Notes under the pieces: generated by a model | Seen by the model: the letters and a program-made list of their open reading frames with translations, nothing else | Told to the model about the DNA's origin: nothing | Databases searched by the model: none | Program-made: the position numbers and the translations under genes | Origin: Enterocloster sp963644495 | GTDB lineage: Bacteria > Bacillota > Clostridia > Lachnospirales > Lachnospiraceae | DNA: 64,000 bases | Direction of reading: 5' to 3' | Assembly (NCBI GenBank): GCA_963644495.1 | Contig: CAVIPV010000001.1 | Coordinates: forward strand, 1-64,000 | Shown: positions 34,339 to 43,133 of the stretch, piece by piece | How the letters are laid out: the number at the start of each line of letters is the position of its first letter | How positions within the stretch are numbered: the stretch's first letter is position 1

Positions 34339-37074
34339 CTACATCGTAAACAGCTTTTCAATGCTCTTTGTGGTCTGGATATCCACGCAGGTACGCATGG
34401 TAGGTGAGGTCATGACAAAGGCACGTCCTCGACCGTTATTAATGATATCGTACTGCTCCCGTTTGTTTAAAGCACCCGATTTTTCATACAGCTTGCACAG
34501 GTCATTCATATCATTAGGCGCCAGCGGGAAGATAAAGGAATACTGGCTGGCGTTGATGATGGCCGTGGATTTTCTCTCCAGTTCCTCTGATCCCACAAAG
34601 TCCTTGATATTCTGTGTGATGATGATCTGCATACCGTTGTATTTACGGATACGCTTTGCCAGCTGGTACATGAAGTCCAGTGCAATGGGGTATTTACTGT
34701 CGATAAAGACATGGGCCTCATCGATGACAATAATGATCTTGCGGTCTGCATGGTACATCATGTTATAATCACGGTTTTTGATGATCTCATTATCCAGCCA
34801 CTTAAGGACCAGCAGCATCTGCGCGTTGGCTATGGTGTTGTTTTTATTAGCCAGCAGGGACTGGAAGTTGAATACGATGAAGTTCTCTTTGGTGGAGATG
34901 GTTGCTTCTCCGTTCCACAGTGCCGCATTTCGTCCTCCTGAGGAGAACTTGGAAATATAGCTGATCAGGATACGCAGGTTGTTCTTTGCATATTCGCCGC
35001 TGGCTTTCTGATAGTCATTTAAGATCTTGTCATAAAGGTCATCAAAGGTTGGGAAATCCGCAGGTGTCAGCTTGCTCAGATCGGTGGTTGCATCGATTCC
35101 CTTTTCCTCATACATACGAACTGTCAGGTTGTTTAAGTACTCCAGAGGATCGGACTCGATGCCCGGAAGGATCTGTCGGTAAAATTCCTCCAGAAACTGC
35201 AGGTGTACATAGAAGCTGGTGGTTACGCTTTCTGTATCCTCCCCCTGCTTCTCATCACTTTCCTCATCATCCGACAGGTTTGTGATGATATGGAAGGGAT
35301 TCAATCGTCCCTGGGTCGCACTTCCTACATCGATGATCTTTCCGTTGAAGTTCTTTGCCATCAGTGTATACTCATTTTCCGGGTCCAGGATGAAGATCTT
35401 GCTGTCTTCTGCTGCCAGCTGGGTCAGGATGGTCTTGGTTGCGTAGGATTTACCGCTTCCGCTCTTACCAATGATGACCGCATTGCTGTTTACTCGTTCC
35501 CGGTTTCTCAGGAAGAAGTTGATAAATACCGGTATGCCGCCGGTCTTTCCGATGCAAATACCGCCCGGATCGCACAGATTATTGTATACATAGGGATAAG
35601 CTGCCGCAATGGATCCGGAATGGATGCCCCGGGCATAGGCAGAAAAGGGATCCCAGGAGGAGATCATGCTGGCACCGTAGGCCTCATACTGCATAGTCAG
35701 GTTATCCTGTGTCTTAAAGCCTTCCTCGGAGCACTGTCTGCGGATCCTTTTCTTAATGGAACGGGCCGCCAGCTCCTTTTTCTCGTTTTTATCCGGCTTT
35801 TTGCCTGATGCCATAGCCTTGCTCAGTTCATAATCAAAGATGGTGATATAGGTATTCACATCAAAGAGCATCTCATTATCACCCTGAAGCATCCGAAGAA
35901 GCTCCTGCAGTGTATTTACATGCTCTCTCAGTTCCAGGATACGGCTGGTCCTTCCTGTATTGGAGCCCTGCTCTCTCAGCTCATCGATAGCACGGTCGAT
36001 CTGGCGGATGGAGCGATACCGGTCACGGGGAGTCATTTTCATGACTACCTTGGTGCTCATGGTATTAAACAGGCTTGCTCCCCAGGCATTGGGAACGGAT
36101 ACCGGGTAATCACTGATCCTTAAGTTGTGGGTGATAAGACCATCGATCTTTACGGTCCTTCCGGTAAATTCCAGCTCCTTGGGAACGATCCAGTCCATAT
36201 ACTGATCCGGTTTCAGCTTCTTTACATCTCTCTCATTAAAATTCTGAGTGAAATTATACTTTAAAAATACGGCCAGATCCGAACCCTTTAAAATATCACA
36301 CTTGATCTCTTTTTTTCCAAAGGCTCTGACTGTCTCTTTCGCCTGACTTAAGATCTGAGCTTTGTCCTGATTGCAGAACACCAGATAATGGAAAGGCACA
36401 TAAACCAGGTCCTTTTCATTGATCTGTTTCAGCTGCTCCAGACGGTCCTGAAGGATGCCAACACGGTCCGTCAGCTCCTCTTCTGTAAGAAGGCCGTTCA
36501 GATAAGCTTCCTTTAACTGCTCCAGCTTTTCATTCTCCGTACGTACATAGTCGTCATAAACCATAGGCCGGTCAATCTTTACCATGATCGCTGTTTCGCC
36601 CATGGCTATGGTACGAAGCAAAGCGCCGTAGGTACGGTCGATCAGGCTGTTCTGGCTTTCCCGGTCCAGAAACCTGAATTCAATGGATGGAATATGGACT
36701 ACGATACCATAATACTTGCCCCCATATTCAATAAACTGACCGTCGATGCCGGTAAATGGGATCAGATCCCAGGTTTCCGGCTTGTGCTTCTTTCCGCCCG
36801 GAGACGGAGCTTTTTCTCTGGTGAATTTTCGCTGTCTCACTGCAAATGCTACTGCATGGAGCAGGATGGTGTAGGTCTTCTGGTCGTCAATGGGTACCAG
36901 AAGGATAAAGGTTAGCACCAGGAAGAAGGAGCAGATCCATATTCTGAATGGAAGATCGGAAAGGAGCACTGCCATGATGACGCCTCCGCCGATCAGTCCC
37001 ACGATCAGATCCGGTATCTCTACGCCCTTAAAAAATTCCAGATTGACCTTTGTTTTTTTCGGTATTATCCTCAT
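34339..37074 (-). CDS. virB4: VirB4-type secretion ATPase with N-terminal PrgI/VirB3-like domain
   Basis: 911 aa. Residues about 8-85 hold two hydrophobic helices in a PrgI (VirB3-like) layout, fused to the ATPase. The VirB4 middle domain is followed by Walker A GKSGSGKS (Lys542), LDPENEY, and Walker B IIIVIDEAH (Asp785), then IITQNIKDF. VirB4 proteins power pilus biogenesis and substrate translocation at the inner face of the membrane. All ATPase motifs are intact. It follows the large VirB6-like gene by about 100 bp and precedes the solute-binding lipoprotein gene. This is the most securely identified part of the system. A VirB3-VirB4 fusion occurs in several Gram-positive and epsilonproteobacterial systems. 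Confidence 0.93.
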   Translation of the reverse strand: MRIIPKKTKVNLEFFKGVEIPDLIVGLIGGGVIMAVLLSDLPFRIWICSFFLVLTFILLVPIDDQKTYTILLHAVAFAVRQRKFTREKAPSPGGKKHKPETWDLIPFTGIDGQFIEYGGKYYGIVVHIPSIEFRFLDRESQNSLIDRTYGALLRTIAMGETAIMVKIDRPMVYDDYVRTENEKLEQLKEAYLNGLLTEEELTDRVGILQDRLEQLKQINEKDLVYVPFHYLVFCNQDKAQILSQAKETVRAFGKKEIKCDILKGSDLAVFLKYNFTQNFNERDVKKLKPDQYMDWIVPKELEFTGRTVKIDGLITHNLRISDYPVSVPNAWGASLFNTMSTKVVMKMTPRDRYRSIRQIDRAIDELREQGSNTGRTSRILELREHVNTLQELLRMLQGDNEMLFDVNTYITIFDYELSKAMASGKKPDKNEKKELAARSIKKRIRRQCSEEGFKTQDNLTMQYEAYGASMISSWDPFSAYARGIHSGSIAAAYPYVYNNLCDPGGICIGKTGGIPVFINFFLRNRERVNSNAVIIGKSGSGKSYATKTILTQLAAEDSKIFILDPENEYTLMAKNFNGKIIDVGSATQGRLNPFHIITNLSDDEESDEKQGEDTESVTTSFYVHLQFLEEFYRQILPGIESDPLEYLNNLTVRMYEEKGIDATTDLSKLTPADFPTFDDLYDKILNDYQKASGEYAKNNLRILISYISKFSSGGRNAALWNGEATISTKENFIVFNFQSLLANKNNTIANAQMLLVLKWLDNEIIKNRDYNMMYHADRKIIIVIDEAHVFIDSKYPIALDFMYQLAKRIRKYNGMQIIITQNIKDFVGSEELERKSTAIINASQYSFIFPLAPNDMNDLCKLYEKSGALNKREQYDIINNGRGRAFVMTSPTMRTCVDIQTTKSIEKLFTM

Positions 37075-37172
37075 CTTTTTCCTTTCCTCTGATCTTCATA
37101 GTTGCTGTTGCATTCTTTGTTACTTGTTGTTTCTTGTTGCTTCTTATTTGTTTTTCTTGCTGCTTCTTAAAT

Positions 37173-39830
37173 CTATTTCTTGTCTTTCTTTTCCTTCGGC
37201 TTGTTAATATCCAACTGTGAAAGTCTTTCACGCTTGGAGGTTGCATCGTAGAAGTTGATGCCAAGGAAGCTTCTTCCTACGCACTCGGATTTGCCTTCCT
37301 CATTGATCATATTCTTCTGACGTACGCCCCAGCCGCGGCTGAAGTTGTAATTGCCGTTCTTATCACGTTTATAGTGATTGCCGTAATGAGACTTCACATG
37401 GAGATTTCCGGATTTATCCTGAACCTTTTCCAGACCGGTCCAGAAATTCCTGCGTGTATACATTTCACCGGTTACTGTATTCATCTGGCGCTCTACACCG
37501 AAGTTTCTGGTGTTGACCTTATTGCCTCCCTCGTCATAAGCCCGTCCGAAGAGACCTCCCAGATAGGAAACACTGCTGCTTCCGTCTGCATCAACATGTC
37601 GCTGAATGAAATTGCCAAGGTTAAGATCTGTATGAACTTCACCCATGTTGTCTACGGTTCTGCCGATACCCAGGAAAGCGGCCTTATCCACTTCGCCCTT
37701 GTAGTTTGAGCGAACCTCTAAGCCCATGACCTTGACCGTCTCGCTTCCGTCTGCTCCGTAAGTATGGGAGTACAGACCGCCCATATTCACATTCAGATGG
37801 TACTTGCCGTCCCGGCCCGTCTTAAAGGTAAGGCCAAGGAAGCGTTTTGTCCTCTGCGGCGGGAGAGCTGCCTTTTCTTTTTCTACCTGTGCATTTCTCT
37901 TCTGCCGTGCGGTCATTGCCTGCGGTGTATTAGCCGCTTTTGTTTTCAGGCGGTTAGATGGGCTAAAGAATGGGGATGCTGCAGCAGCTGCCGCTCCGCC
38001 GGCGCCTCCGCCGGATGCTGCGCCCTCTGCTTCGCCGCCTTCTGCTCCGTCTTCGCCTTCTGCTCCGTCCAAAGCTTCCGGACCGCCGTCTGCGTTCTCA
38101 TCTTCCTCTTCTTCGCCTTCGCCCTCTTCGCCTTCTTCTCCGTCTTCGCCTTCTGCTCCGTCCAAAGCTTCCGGACCGCTGTCTGCGTTCTCGTCTTCGT
38201 CTTCTTCTTCCTCGCCGTCCTCTTCCGGCTCGCCTCCGGCATTGTCTCCATCTGCTGCACCTGCTGCCTGAGGCTCTTCATCTCCTTCGTCATCCTCTTC
38301 CTCTTCGGATGCTTCATCGATGGTTTCTAAGTGGTTGTCATCATCGCCGTCCCCATCTTTGCCATCTGCTGAAAGACCGGGAATCTTGCCGCCTTCATTT
38401 TCGCCCACACCGTCTTCGCCGTCTTTTGTGCCGCCGGTGCCGCTCTCTTCCTCATCATCATCGTCGTCATCCTCCTCTTTGCCGCCGGAGAACAGCTTCT
38501 TTCCATAACCGGCTCCCGCTTTGGCAAAATCATAGGCATAGGACAAGGCACTTATGGCAGCGCCGGTGCCCACAGATGCGGACTGGCTTTCAGAAGAACC
38601 TGCTGCAGAGCTGATCAGGCTGGTAACCATGGAACCGCTCTTGGTAGCTGCCCAGGCACCGCCGATGAGGAACAGGACCTTTAATACATAGACGGTTTCC
38701 GTGCTCTCTGCGGCAAGACTCATAAAGGAGATCTGTCCGCTGATCACAACCGGTACGATCAGCAGATACAGCTTCATAGCTACGATACCGCCCATACCGG
38801 AAACCGATTTTCCAATGAAAAGCTCCCGCCATCTTTTAAAACGTTCTCCATCATCAAGAGGCATAGTGGAGACGAAAAACGGTGACGCCAGATAGAGCAG
38901 CAGCATATCAAATATCCTCTGGATAAATACCACACTGTTGCTGACCATGACGATGAAAACAAAGAATCCCACTCCGAAGCCTACGATAAAATCAAACTTG
39001 GCATAAACAAAGTCCTTGGATACCTGACTTGTGTTCCAGTAGGTTTTATCCGGATATTTCCGGCTTCCGTTGGTATAATAATCCTTTCGGGCCTCATCGT
39101 TGATTCCCAGCTTTGTTTTCATCTCGGCACTGGCTGTGGATATGTTGTACTCCGACTTTTTGCTGGCATCCAATGAGCTGATTACAAAAAGTGTAGAACC
39201 GATGGTTGCGTCTCCGCTGTCTGATGATTCCTGTACCGCATTATCCAGAGTAGTTACCAGCACACCGCTGAACCGTATCATAAAAAGCACAAACAGCGGT
39301 ACGATCAGAAACTGGACACAGGCACGCAGAAAGGAATTCATAACGTGAGACACAGTATGGGGTTTTTCCGTTTCCAGATCAAAAATGGACTTGGCTACGG
39401 AATAGATGGTAAACATAAACAGCATGACTAACGCCACTACAAATATGTACCAGAATGCATTCCGGATCGTTGTTATGCTGTAAAGGGCTTCCAAAAGGGT
39501 CATATGGGGGGATCTTACTCCATTTTCAACGATGGTAACCGTATCGATCCCGATAAATATGTTATAGGCCTGTTCCATGGAGTCTAAGATCCTCCATACT
39601 TCCACCATGATGCTGTAGAATACTCCGGATAATGCCTGCAGTATCAGCTTTGCGATTTCTATGGCAAGAGGGATCAGGATATTTTTCAGGAGCGGAGCCA
39701 GTATGACCTGAAACAGCCAGGTGAGAGCAGAGTTAAGCAGTCCGCCTACAAAGCTGAACACAGGATCCATGATTTTTTCCATTACCCATCCGACTGTATC
39801 GCTCCAAAAGCCCAGATAAGCCATATTCAT
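37173..39830 (-). CDS. VirB6-like channel protein with acidic linker and beta-repeat C-terminus
   Basis: 885 aa. The N-terminal 420 residues hold about eight hydrophobic segments in the VirB6/TrbL layout, for example a long amphipathic start, FWYIFVVALVMLFMFTIYSV and FIVGFGVGFFVFIVMV. A very acidic Glu/Asp/Gly/Ala stretch (about 455-640) has a duplicated PEALDGAEGEDG unit. The last 240 residues are basic and repetitive, with Asp-Gly/Asn-Gly beta-hairpins (GLYSHTYGADGS, GNFIQRHVDADGS, GLFGRAYDEGGN, GNHYKRDKNGN). These look like an RHS-like or beta-solenoid repeat domain, probably cytosolic or extruded. It is paralogous in its membrane part to the protein at 39846. The acidic linker plus basic tail is unusual for VirB6. 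Confidence 0.82.
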   Translation of the reverse strand: MNMAYLGFWSDTVGWVMEKIMDPVFSFVGGLLNSALTWLFQVILAPLLKNILIPLAIEIAKLILQALSGVFYSIMVEVWRILDSMEQAYNIFIGIDTVTIVENGVRSPHMTLLEALYSITTIRNAFWYIFVVALVMLFMFTIYSVAKSIFDLETEKPHTVSHVMNSFLRACVQFLIVPLFVLFMIRFSGVLVTTLDNAVQESSDSGDATIGSTLFVISSLDASKKSEYNISTASAEMKTKLGINDEARKDYYTNGSRKYPDKTYWNTSQVSKDFVYAKFDFIVGFGVGFFVFIVMVSNSVVFIQRIFDMLLLYLASPFFVSTMPLDDGERFKRWRELFIGKSVSGMGGIVAMKLYLLIVPVVISGQISFMSLAAESTETVYVLKVLFLIGGAWAATKSGSMVTSLISSAAGSSESQSASVGTGAAISALSYAYDFAKAGAGYGKKLFSGGKEEDDDDDDEEESGTGGTKDGEDGVGENEGGKIPGLSADGKDGDGDDDNHLETIDEASEEEEDDEGDEEPQAAGAADGDNAGGEPEEDGEEEEDEDENADSGPEALDGAEGEDGEEGEEGEGEEEEDENADGGPEALDGAEGEDGAEGGEAEGAASGGGAGGAAAAAASPFFSPSNRLKTKAANTPQAMTARQKRNAQVEKEKAALPPQRTKRFLGLTFKTGRDGKYHLNVNMGGLYSHTYGADGSETVKVMGLEVRSNYKGEVDKAAFLGIGRTVDNMGEVHTDLNLGNFIQRHVDADGSSSVSYLGGLFGRAYDEGGNKVNTRNFGVERQMNTVTGEMYTRRNFWTGLEKVQDKSGNLHVKSHYGNHYKRDKNGNYNFSRGWGVRQKNMINEEGKSECVGRSFLGINFYDATSKRERLSQLDINKPKEKKDKK
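38048..38197 (-). repeat. 93-bp-spaced repeat in acidic linker of VirB6-like gene
   Basis: Two nearly identical copies of about 55 bp begin at 38048 and 38141 and encode the unit ENADxGPEALDGAEGEDG. They are separated by Glu/Gly codons. Such repeats are prone to copy-number change. Confidence 0.75.
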
Positions 39831-39845
39831 AATCCTTCTTCCTCC

Positions 39846-41159
39846 TTATCCTTGTGAGTTGCCTCCCTGTTCTCCCTGCTGCATCTGATCCATCTGCTGT
39901 TTCATCTGCTGCATCTGACCGCTTTGGGAGTTCTGGCGCATCTTGCTCATTCTTCCCCTGATGAAGTTGATCGTATCCCGTCTCTGAGATTCCTCTTCCT
40001 GAGCACTGTCCGGATCCAGGACCCGTCCTATGGTGATGCTGGCGTTGTATACAGCCCAGGCGCCTCCCAGTACAAACAGGATCGTGATGATCTTATTCAT
40101 AGACTTATCCAGTGTATAGGAAATGCGGTCAGAGGCCAGAAACGGCAGAACCATCAAAAACAGCTTCATGGAGATCATCGTTCCTGCTCCGGCAAAAAAC
40201 TTGCCGATAAATGCATCCTTCCATTTTTTAAACACCCCTCCGCCGTCCAGTGCGATGGTAGCTGCAAAGAAAGGAGAAACCAGATATAAAACCAGCAGCT
40301 CGATGATACGGCGTACCAGCATGATCGCTGACAGCAGCATCAGTGCCAGCAGACAGAACACACTGGGGAAAGCCAGAATATAATTTACCTTGGTGGCATC
40401 CACATCCTCAAACACCTGATCTGTATTCCGGTAGCTGAACTGCTCAGATGCCACATCTCCCAGCTCTGTCAGGTAATAATCCAGACGCTGGCGGATATAG
40501 CCGGAACGTTTATCGCTTGTATTAAACTCATCGGGCACAATGATGGCATCCTGCACCATGGTAACAAACATAATATCCCCCGGGGTAGTCCCTGAAATGA
40601 TGACGCTGTGGGAACCTTCCCGTGTATCCGTGTATTCCAGCTGATCCACCACCGTAAATATGCTTTTTGTGAAATGAAGCATAAAAAGGCAGAGCAGGGG
40701 GATCATGGCAAAGCTGAGAGCTGATTTTAATGCCCAGCGCATTACCACGCTGATAGGCTGCTTGTTCTCCATGGCGGAATCAGCCATGGACCGGATCACG
40801 GAAACCATAGAAAAGCCAAATGCCAGAGCAATTGCTACTACGGTGAGAACCAGAAAAGCCTTTCCCACAGAACTGATCCTGAACATGGCCTGCATCAGCG
40901 TCAGCCCCGTTTCCTCACCATAGGCTACTGTTTCCACTCCTGTAAGTATGTCATACAAAGATGCCACATAATCCAGAAAAGAAAGCCAGGTGGTAAATGC
41001 GCTTAACAGGAATTCCCCGAGGAAACTCTGAAACAAAGACCACAGAATATAGAATATCCCCAGCAGGATCTCCTTTAGGATCGGGGCAAATATTTTATTA
41101 AATAAGCCTGCCAGAAGTTCCTGTAAAAGTTCCAGAAACCCAAGCTGTACATATACCAT
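39846..41159 (-). CDS. VirB6-like polytopic membrane protein
   Basis: 437 aa. It starts with a long hydrophobic or amphipathic region (FLELLQELLAGLFNKIFAP), has several further membrane segments including FLVLTVVAIALAFGFSMVSVI, and ends with a Gln/Met-rich soluble tail (QMQQMKQQMDQMQQ). The membrane part matches the 885-aa neighbour: MQAMFRISSVGKAFLVL corresponds to LEALYSITTIRNAFWYI, and FFAATIALDGGGVFKKWKDAFIGK to the FFVSTMPLDDGERFKRW segment. The two VirB6-like proteins probably form or flank the inner-membrane pore together. The stop is 15 bp before the next start. Confidence 0.82.
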   Translation of the reverse strand: MVYVQLGFLELLQELLAGLFNKIFAPILKEILLGIFYILWSLFQSFLGEFLLSAFTTWLSFLDYVASLYDILTGVETVAYGEETGLTLMQAMFRISSVGKAFLVLTVVAIALAFGFSMVSVIRSMADSAMENKQPISVVMRWALKSALSFAMIPLLCLFMLHFTKSIFTVVDQLEYTDTREGSHSVIISGTTPGDIMFVTMVQDAIIVPDEFNTSDKRSGYIRQRLDYYLTELGDVASEQFSYRNTDQVFEDVDATKVNYILAFPSVFCLLALMLLSAIMLVRRIIELLVLYLVSPFFAATIALDGGGVFKKWKDAFIGKFFAGAGTMISMKLFLMVLPFLASDRISYTLDKSMNKIITILFVLGGAWAVYNASITIGRVLDPDSAQEEESQRRDTINFIRGRMSKMRQNSQSGQMQQMKQQMDQMQQGEQGGNSQG

Positions 41160-41195
41160 ATCTTCTGCCTCCTGTCTGCTGTTTTTTTCATTCTG

Positions 41196-43133
41196 CTATC
41201 GTTCTTTTATGGAAGTGTTCCGTTTGATCCAGATCACATATCCGACTCCGCCGCTGCCCAGTATCATAAGCAGCAGTACGGCGATCACAGATGCTGCGGT
41301 GATCTCACGTCCCAGCTTGAATGTCTGTACCGGTGACCGGTTTCCCGCTGCATCAATGGCAAAGATCTGATAGGTTCCGGCTCCGCTTATTACGCCGTCA
41401 ATAGGTCCCTGAGTCTGTTCTCCGTCTTTGTATACAATAATCTGATCTTCGGCATTGTCCGTTGTTACATAAGCCTTGCTGTGTTTTACCGTGATCTGAA
41501 GCCTTGGAGGCCGGTTGTCCTTTACGATAGTTACCGTTTCATCCTTTCCGGCTGCCGTTGTATAGGTCAGTTCATAGGTACCGTTAAAGGTAAAGGAAAC
41601 CCAGGAACCATGATCGGTCTGTTCTTCCCCGTTCCAGATAAAGCTCTTTACCGCCTCTCCCTCAGGTACGAACAGAAGCTGTAAATTCCTTACCGGCTCC
41701 TTGATGATCTGGAAATAAAACTTTGGTTTTTCTTTGTTGCTGTAGATCTCATCATATCCGGAAACCGTATCCCGCAGATCCATGCAGTACCAGCCGCTTT
41801 CCGTAAAGTCATTTCCCACCGTATACTCATAAGGCTGTCCGTTTCTGGTTACCTGAACTGCCAGAGTATTGTCCGTCGGGAAACGGAAGGATACGCTGTC
41901 GTTGACGGTGGCTCCGTTCTGTACGGATACACCAAAGCTGGTGCCGGTGAAAAGTGTCTCCAGATACTCTCCAGTAAGGGAATTTACGGATTCAACCAGT
42001 CCGGATCCGGTTCCCCGTCCTGCTGCTGCCTCTGCAATCTTTTCAGCCTCTTCCATATTCTGAGGCTGTTTTGCTTCCGTCTGATCCGAAGAGGCTTCTT
42101 TTGCAGTCTCATCATCGGTTTCATCCCCGTTTTCGCCCTCTGCTGTTTCATCAGAAGACTGGGATTCTCCGGCTGCTGCATTTTCCTCTTCCTCAGGAGC
42201 GGTCAGATCCAGATATTCCTGAAGAGCATTGCTTGTAACTCCCAGCATATCTGCCATCTGATCCAGTGTGATATTTCCATCCTTGATACTCTTGCGGATA
42301 TAGTCTAAAGGAAGAGACTTGCTGGCCAATGCCTGAGCCACATCCTCTGCCTTATCGATCAGCGGAACGGAAGAACCGCTGTCGCTGTTATTCCATACAT
42401 AGCCGGAATCACTGTTTTCCGCAGCACTCTTTGTTTCCTCTGCCTTCTTCTGTGCCGACTTATCCTGAATACGGAAGCGGAAGGTAGTCTGGTATTCTGT
42501 CTGCTGGGACAGAGACTCCCCGGACTGGTAGATCGCCTTAATACGGAACACATAGGTTCCCTTCTGCACCATAGGCTGTTTGCTCACATAGGTGATGGTC
42601 TGTCCGTCCAGTTCCGCTGTATAGGTCAGATTGGCCGGAAAATCAATGTAAACACTCTGGTCTGTGATCTGCCCGTTTCCCACATTGGAATAGAAGTAAA
42701 ACTGGCCGTCGATCCCTTCCTCATACATATCATAGTCATCATAATACTGTTCTGACAGAGATACGATCTTCTTGGAGGGAAGGCTTCCTGTTGTACCGGA
42801 GCTGCTGTCCGTTCCCGAAGAAGCGGAATTCTGAGAAGTATTATTCTCAATGATCACTCCGTTTTTGCCTGTTGTGCCATTTCCTGAAACTGTACCGGCA
42901 GATGCTCCCGGGCCGGTAATCGAATCCTTGTCAGAAGCGGTTCCGGTGTATGCGGAGTTTGCATTCTGTGATACAGAGGACACAATCCCTCTCATATTGG
43001 AATAAAAGCTGTTCGTCCCGTTCAGCTGGTCTGCCAGTGAACTGCCTGCTGCCAGTACTGTCAGCGGTTGTGCAGCCATTGCGGCCGCAGCCGCTAAGAT
43101 AATCATTTTTTTTCTATGTAGCTTCATCCTCAT
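41196..43133 (-). CDS. Single-pass surface protein with Ig-like domains, 645 aa
   Basis: 645 aa. Signal peptide ending near LTVLAAG, then a Ser/Thr/Gly-rich stretch with probable flexible linkers. Beta-rich domains follow (about 110-210 and 385-605), and an acidic Glu/Ala/Asp segment (about 325-370) separates them. The last domain contains GTYQIFAIDAAGNRS directly before a C-terminal membrane helix (ITAASVIAVLLLMILG) and a short basic tail. Same architecture as the protein at 32138. Its ATG overlaps the VirD4 stop (ATGA), so translation is coupled to the coupling protein. It is likely an extracellular structural or contact component. No VirB8-like (NTF2-fold) domain is obvious. Confidence 0.72.
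   Translation of the reverse strand: MRMKLHRKKMIILAAAAAMAAQPLTVLAAGSSLADQLNGTNSFYSNMRGIVSSVSQNANSAYTGTASDKDSITGPGASAGTVSGNGTTGKNGVIIENNTSQNSASSGTDSSSGTTGSLPSKKIVSLSEQYYDDYDMYEEGIDGQFYFYSNVGNGQITDQSVYIDFPANLTYTAELDGQTITYVSKQPMVQKGTYVFRIKAIYQSGESLSQQTEYQTTFRFRIQDKSAQKKAEETKSAAENSDSGYVWNNSDSGSSVPLIDKAEDVAQALASKSLPLDYIRKSIKDGNITLDQMADMLGVTSNALQEYLDLTAPEEEENAAAGESQSSDETAEGENGDETDDETAKEASSDQTEAKQPQNMEEAEKIAEAAAGRGTGSGLVESVNSLTGEYLETLFTGTSFGVSVQNGATVNDSVSFRFPTDNTLAVQVTRNGQPYEYTVGNDFTESGWYCMDLRDTVSGYDEIYSNKEKPKFYFQIIKEPVRNLQLLFVPEGEAVKSFIWNGEEQTDHGSWVSFTFNGTYELTYTTAAGKDETVTIVKDNRPPRLQITVKHSKAYVTTDNAEDQIIVYKDGEQTQGPIDGVISGAGTYQIFAIDAAGNRSPVQTFKLGREITAASVIAVLLLMILGSGGVGYVIWIKRNTSIKER

Noticed and set aside
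37764..38614. Overlapping plus-strand and minus-strand frames opposite the acidic linker
   Set aside because: Repetitive GC-rich codons of the acidic linker keep all frames open; the Leu/Arg- or Ser-rich translations are artefacts of the repeat.
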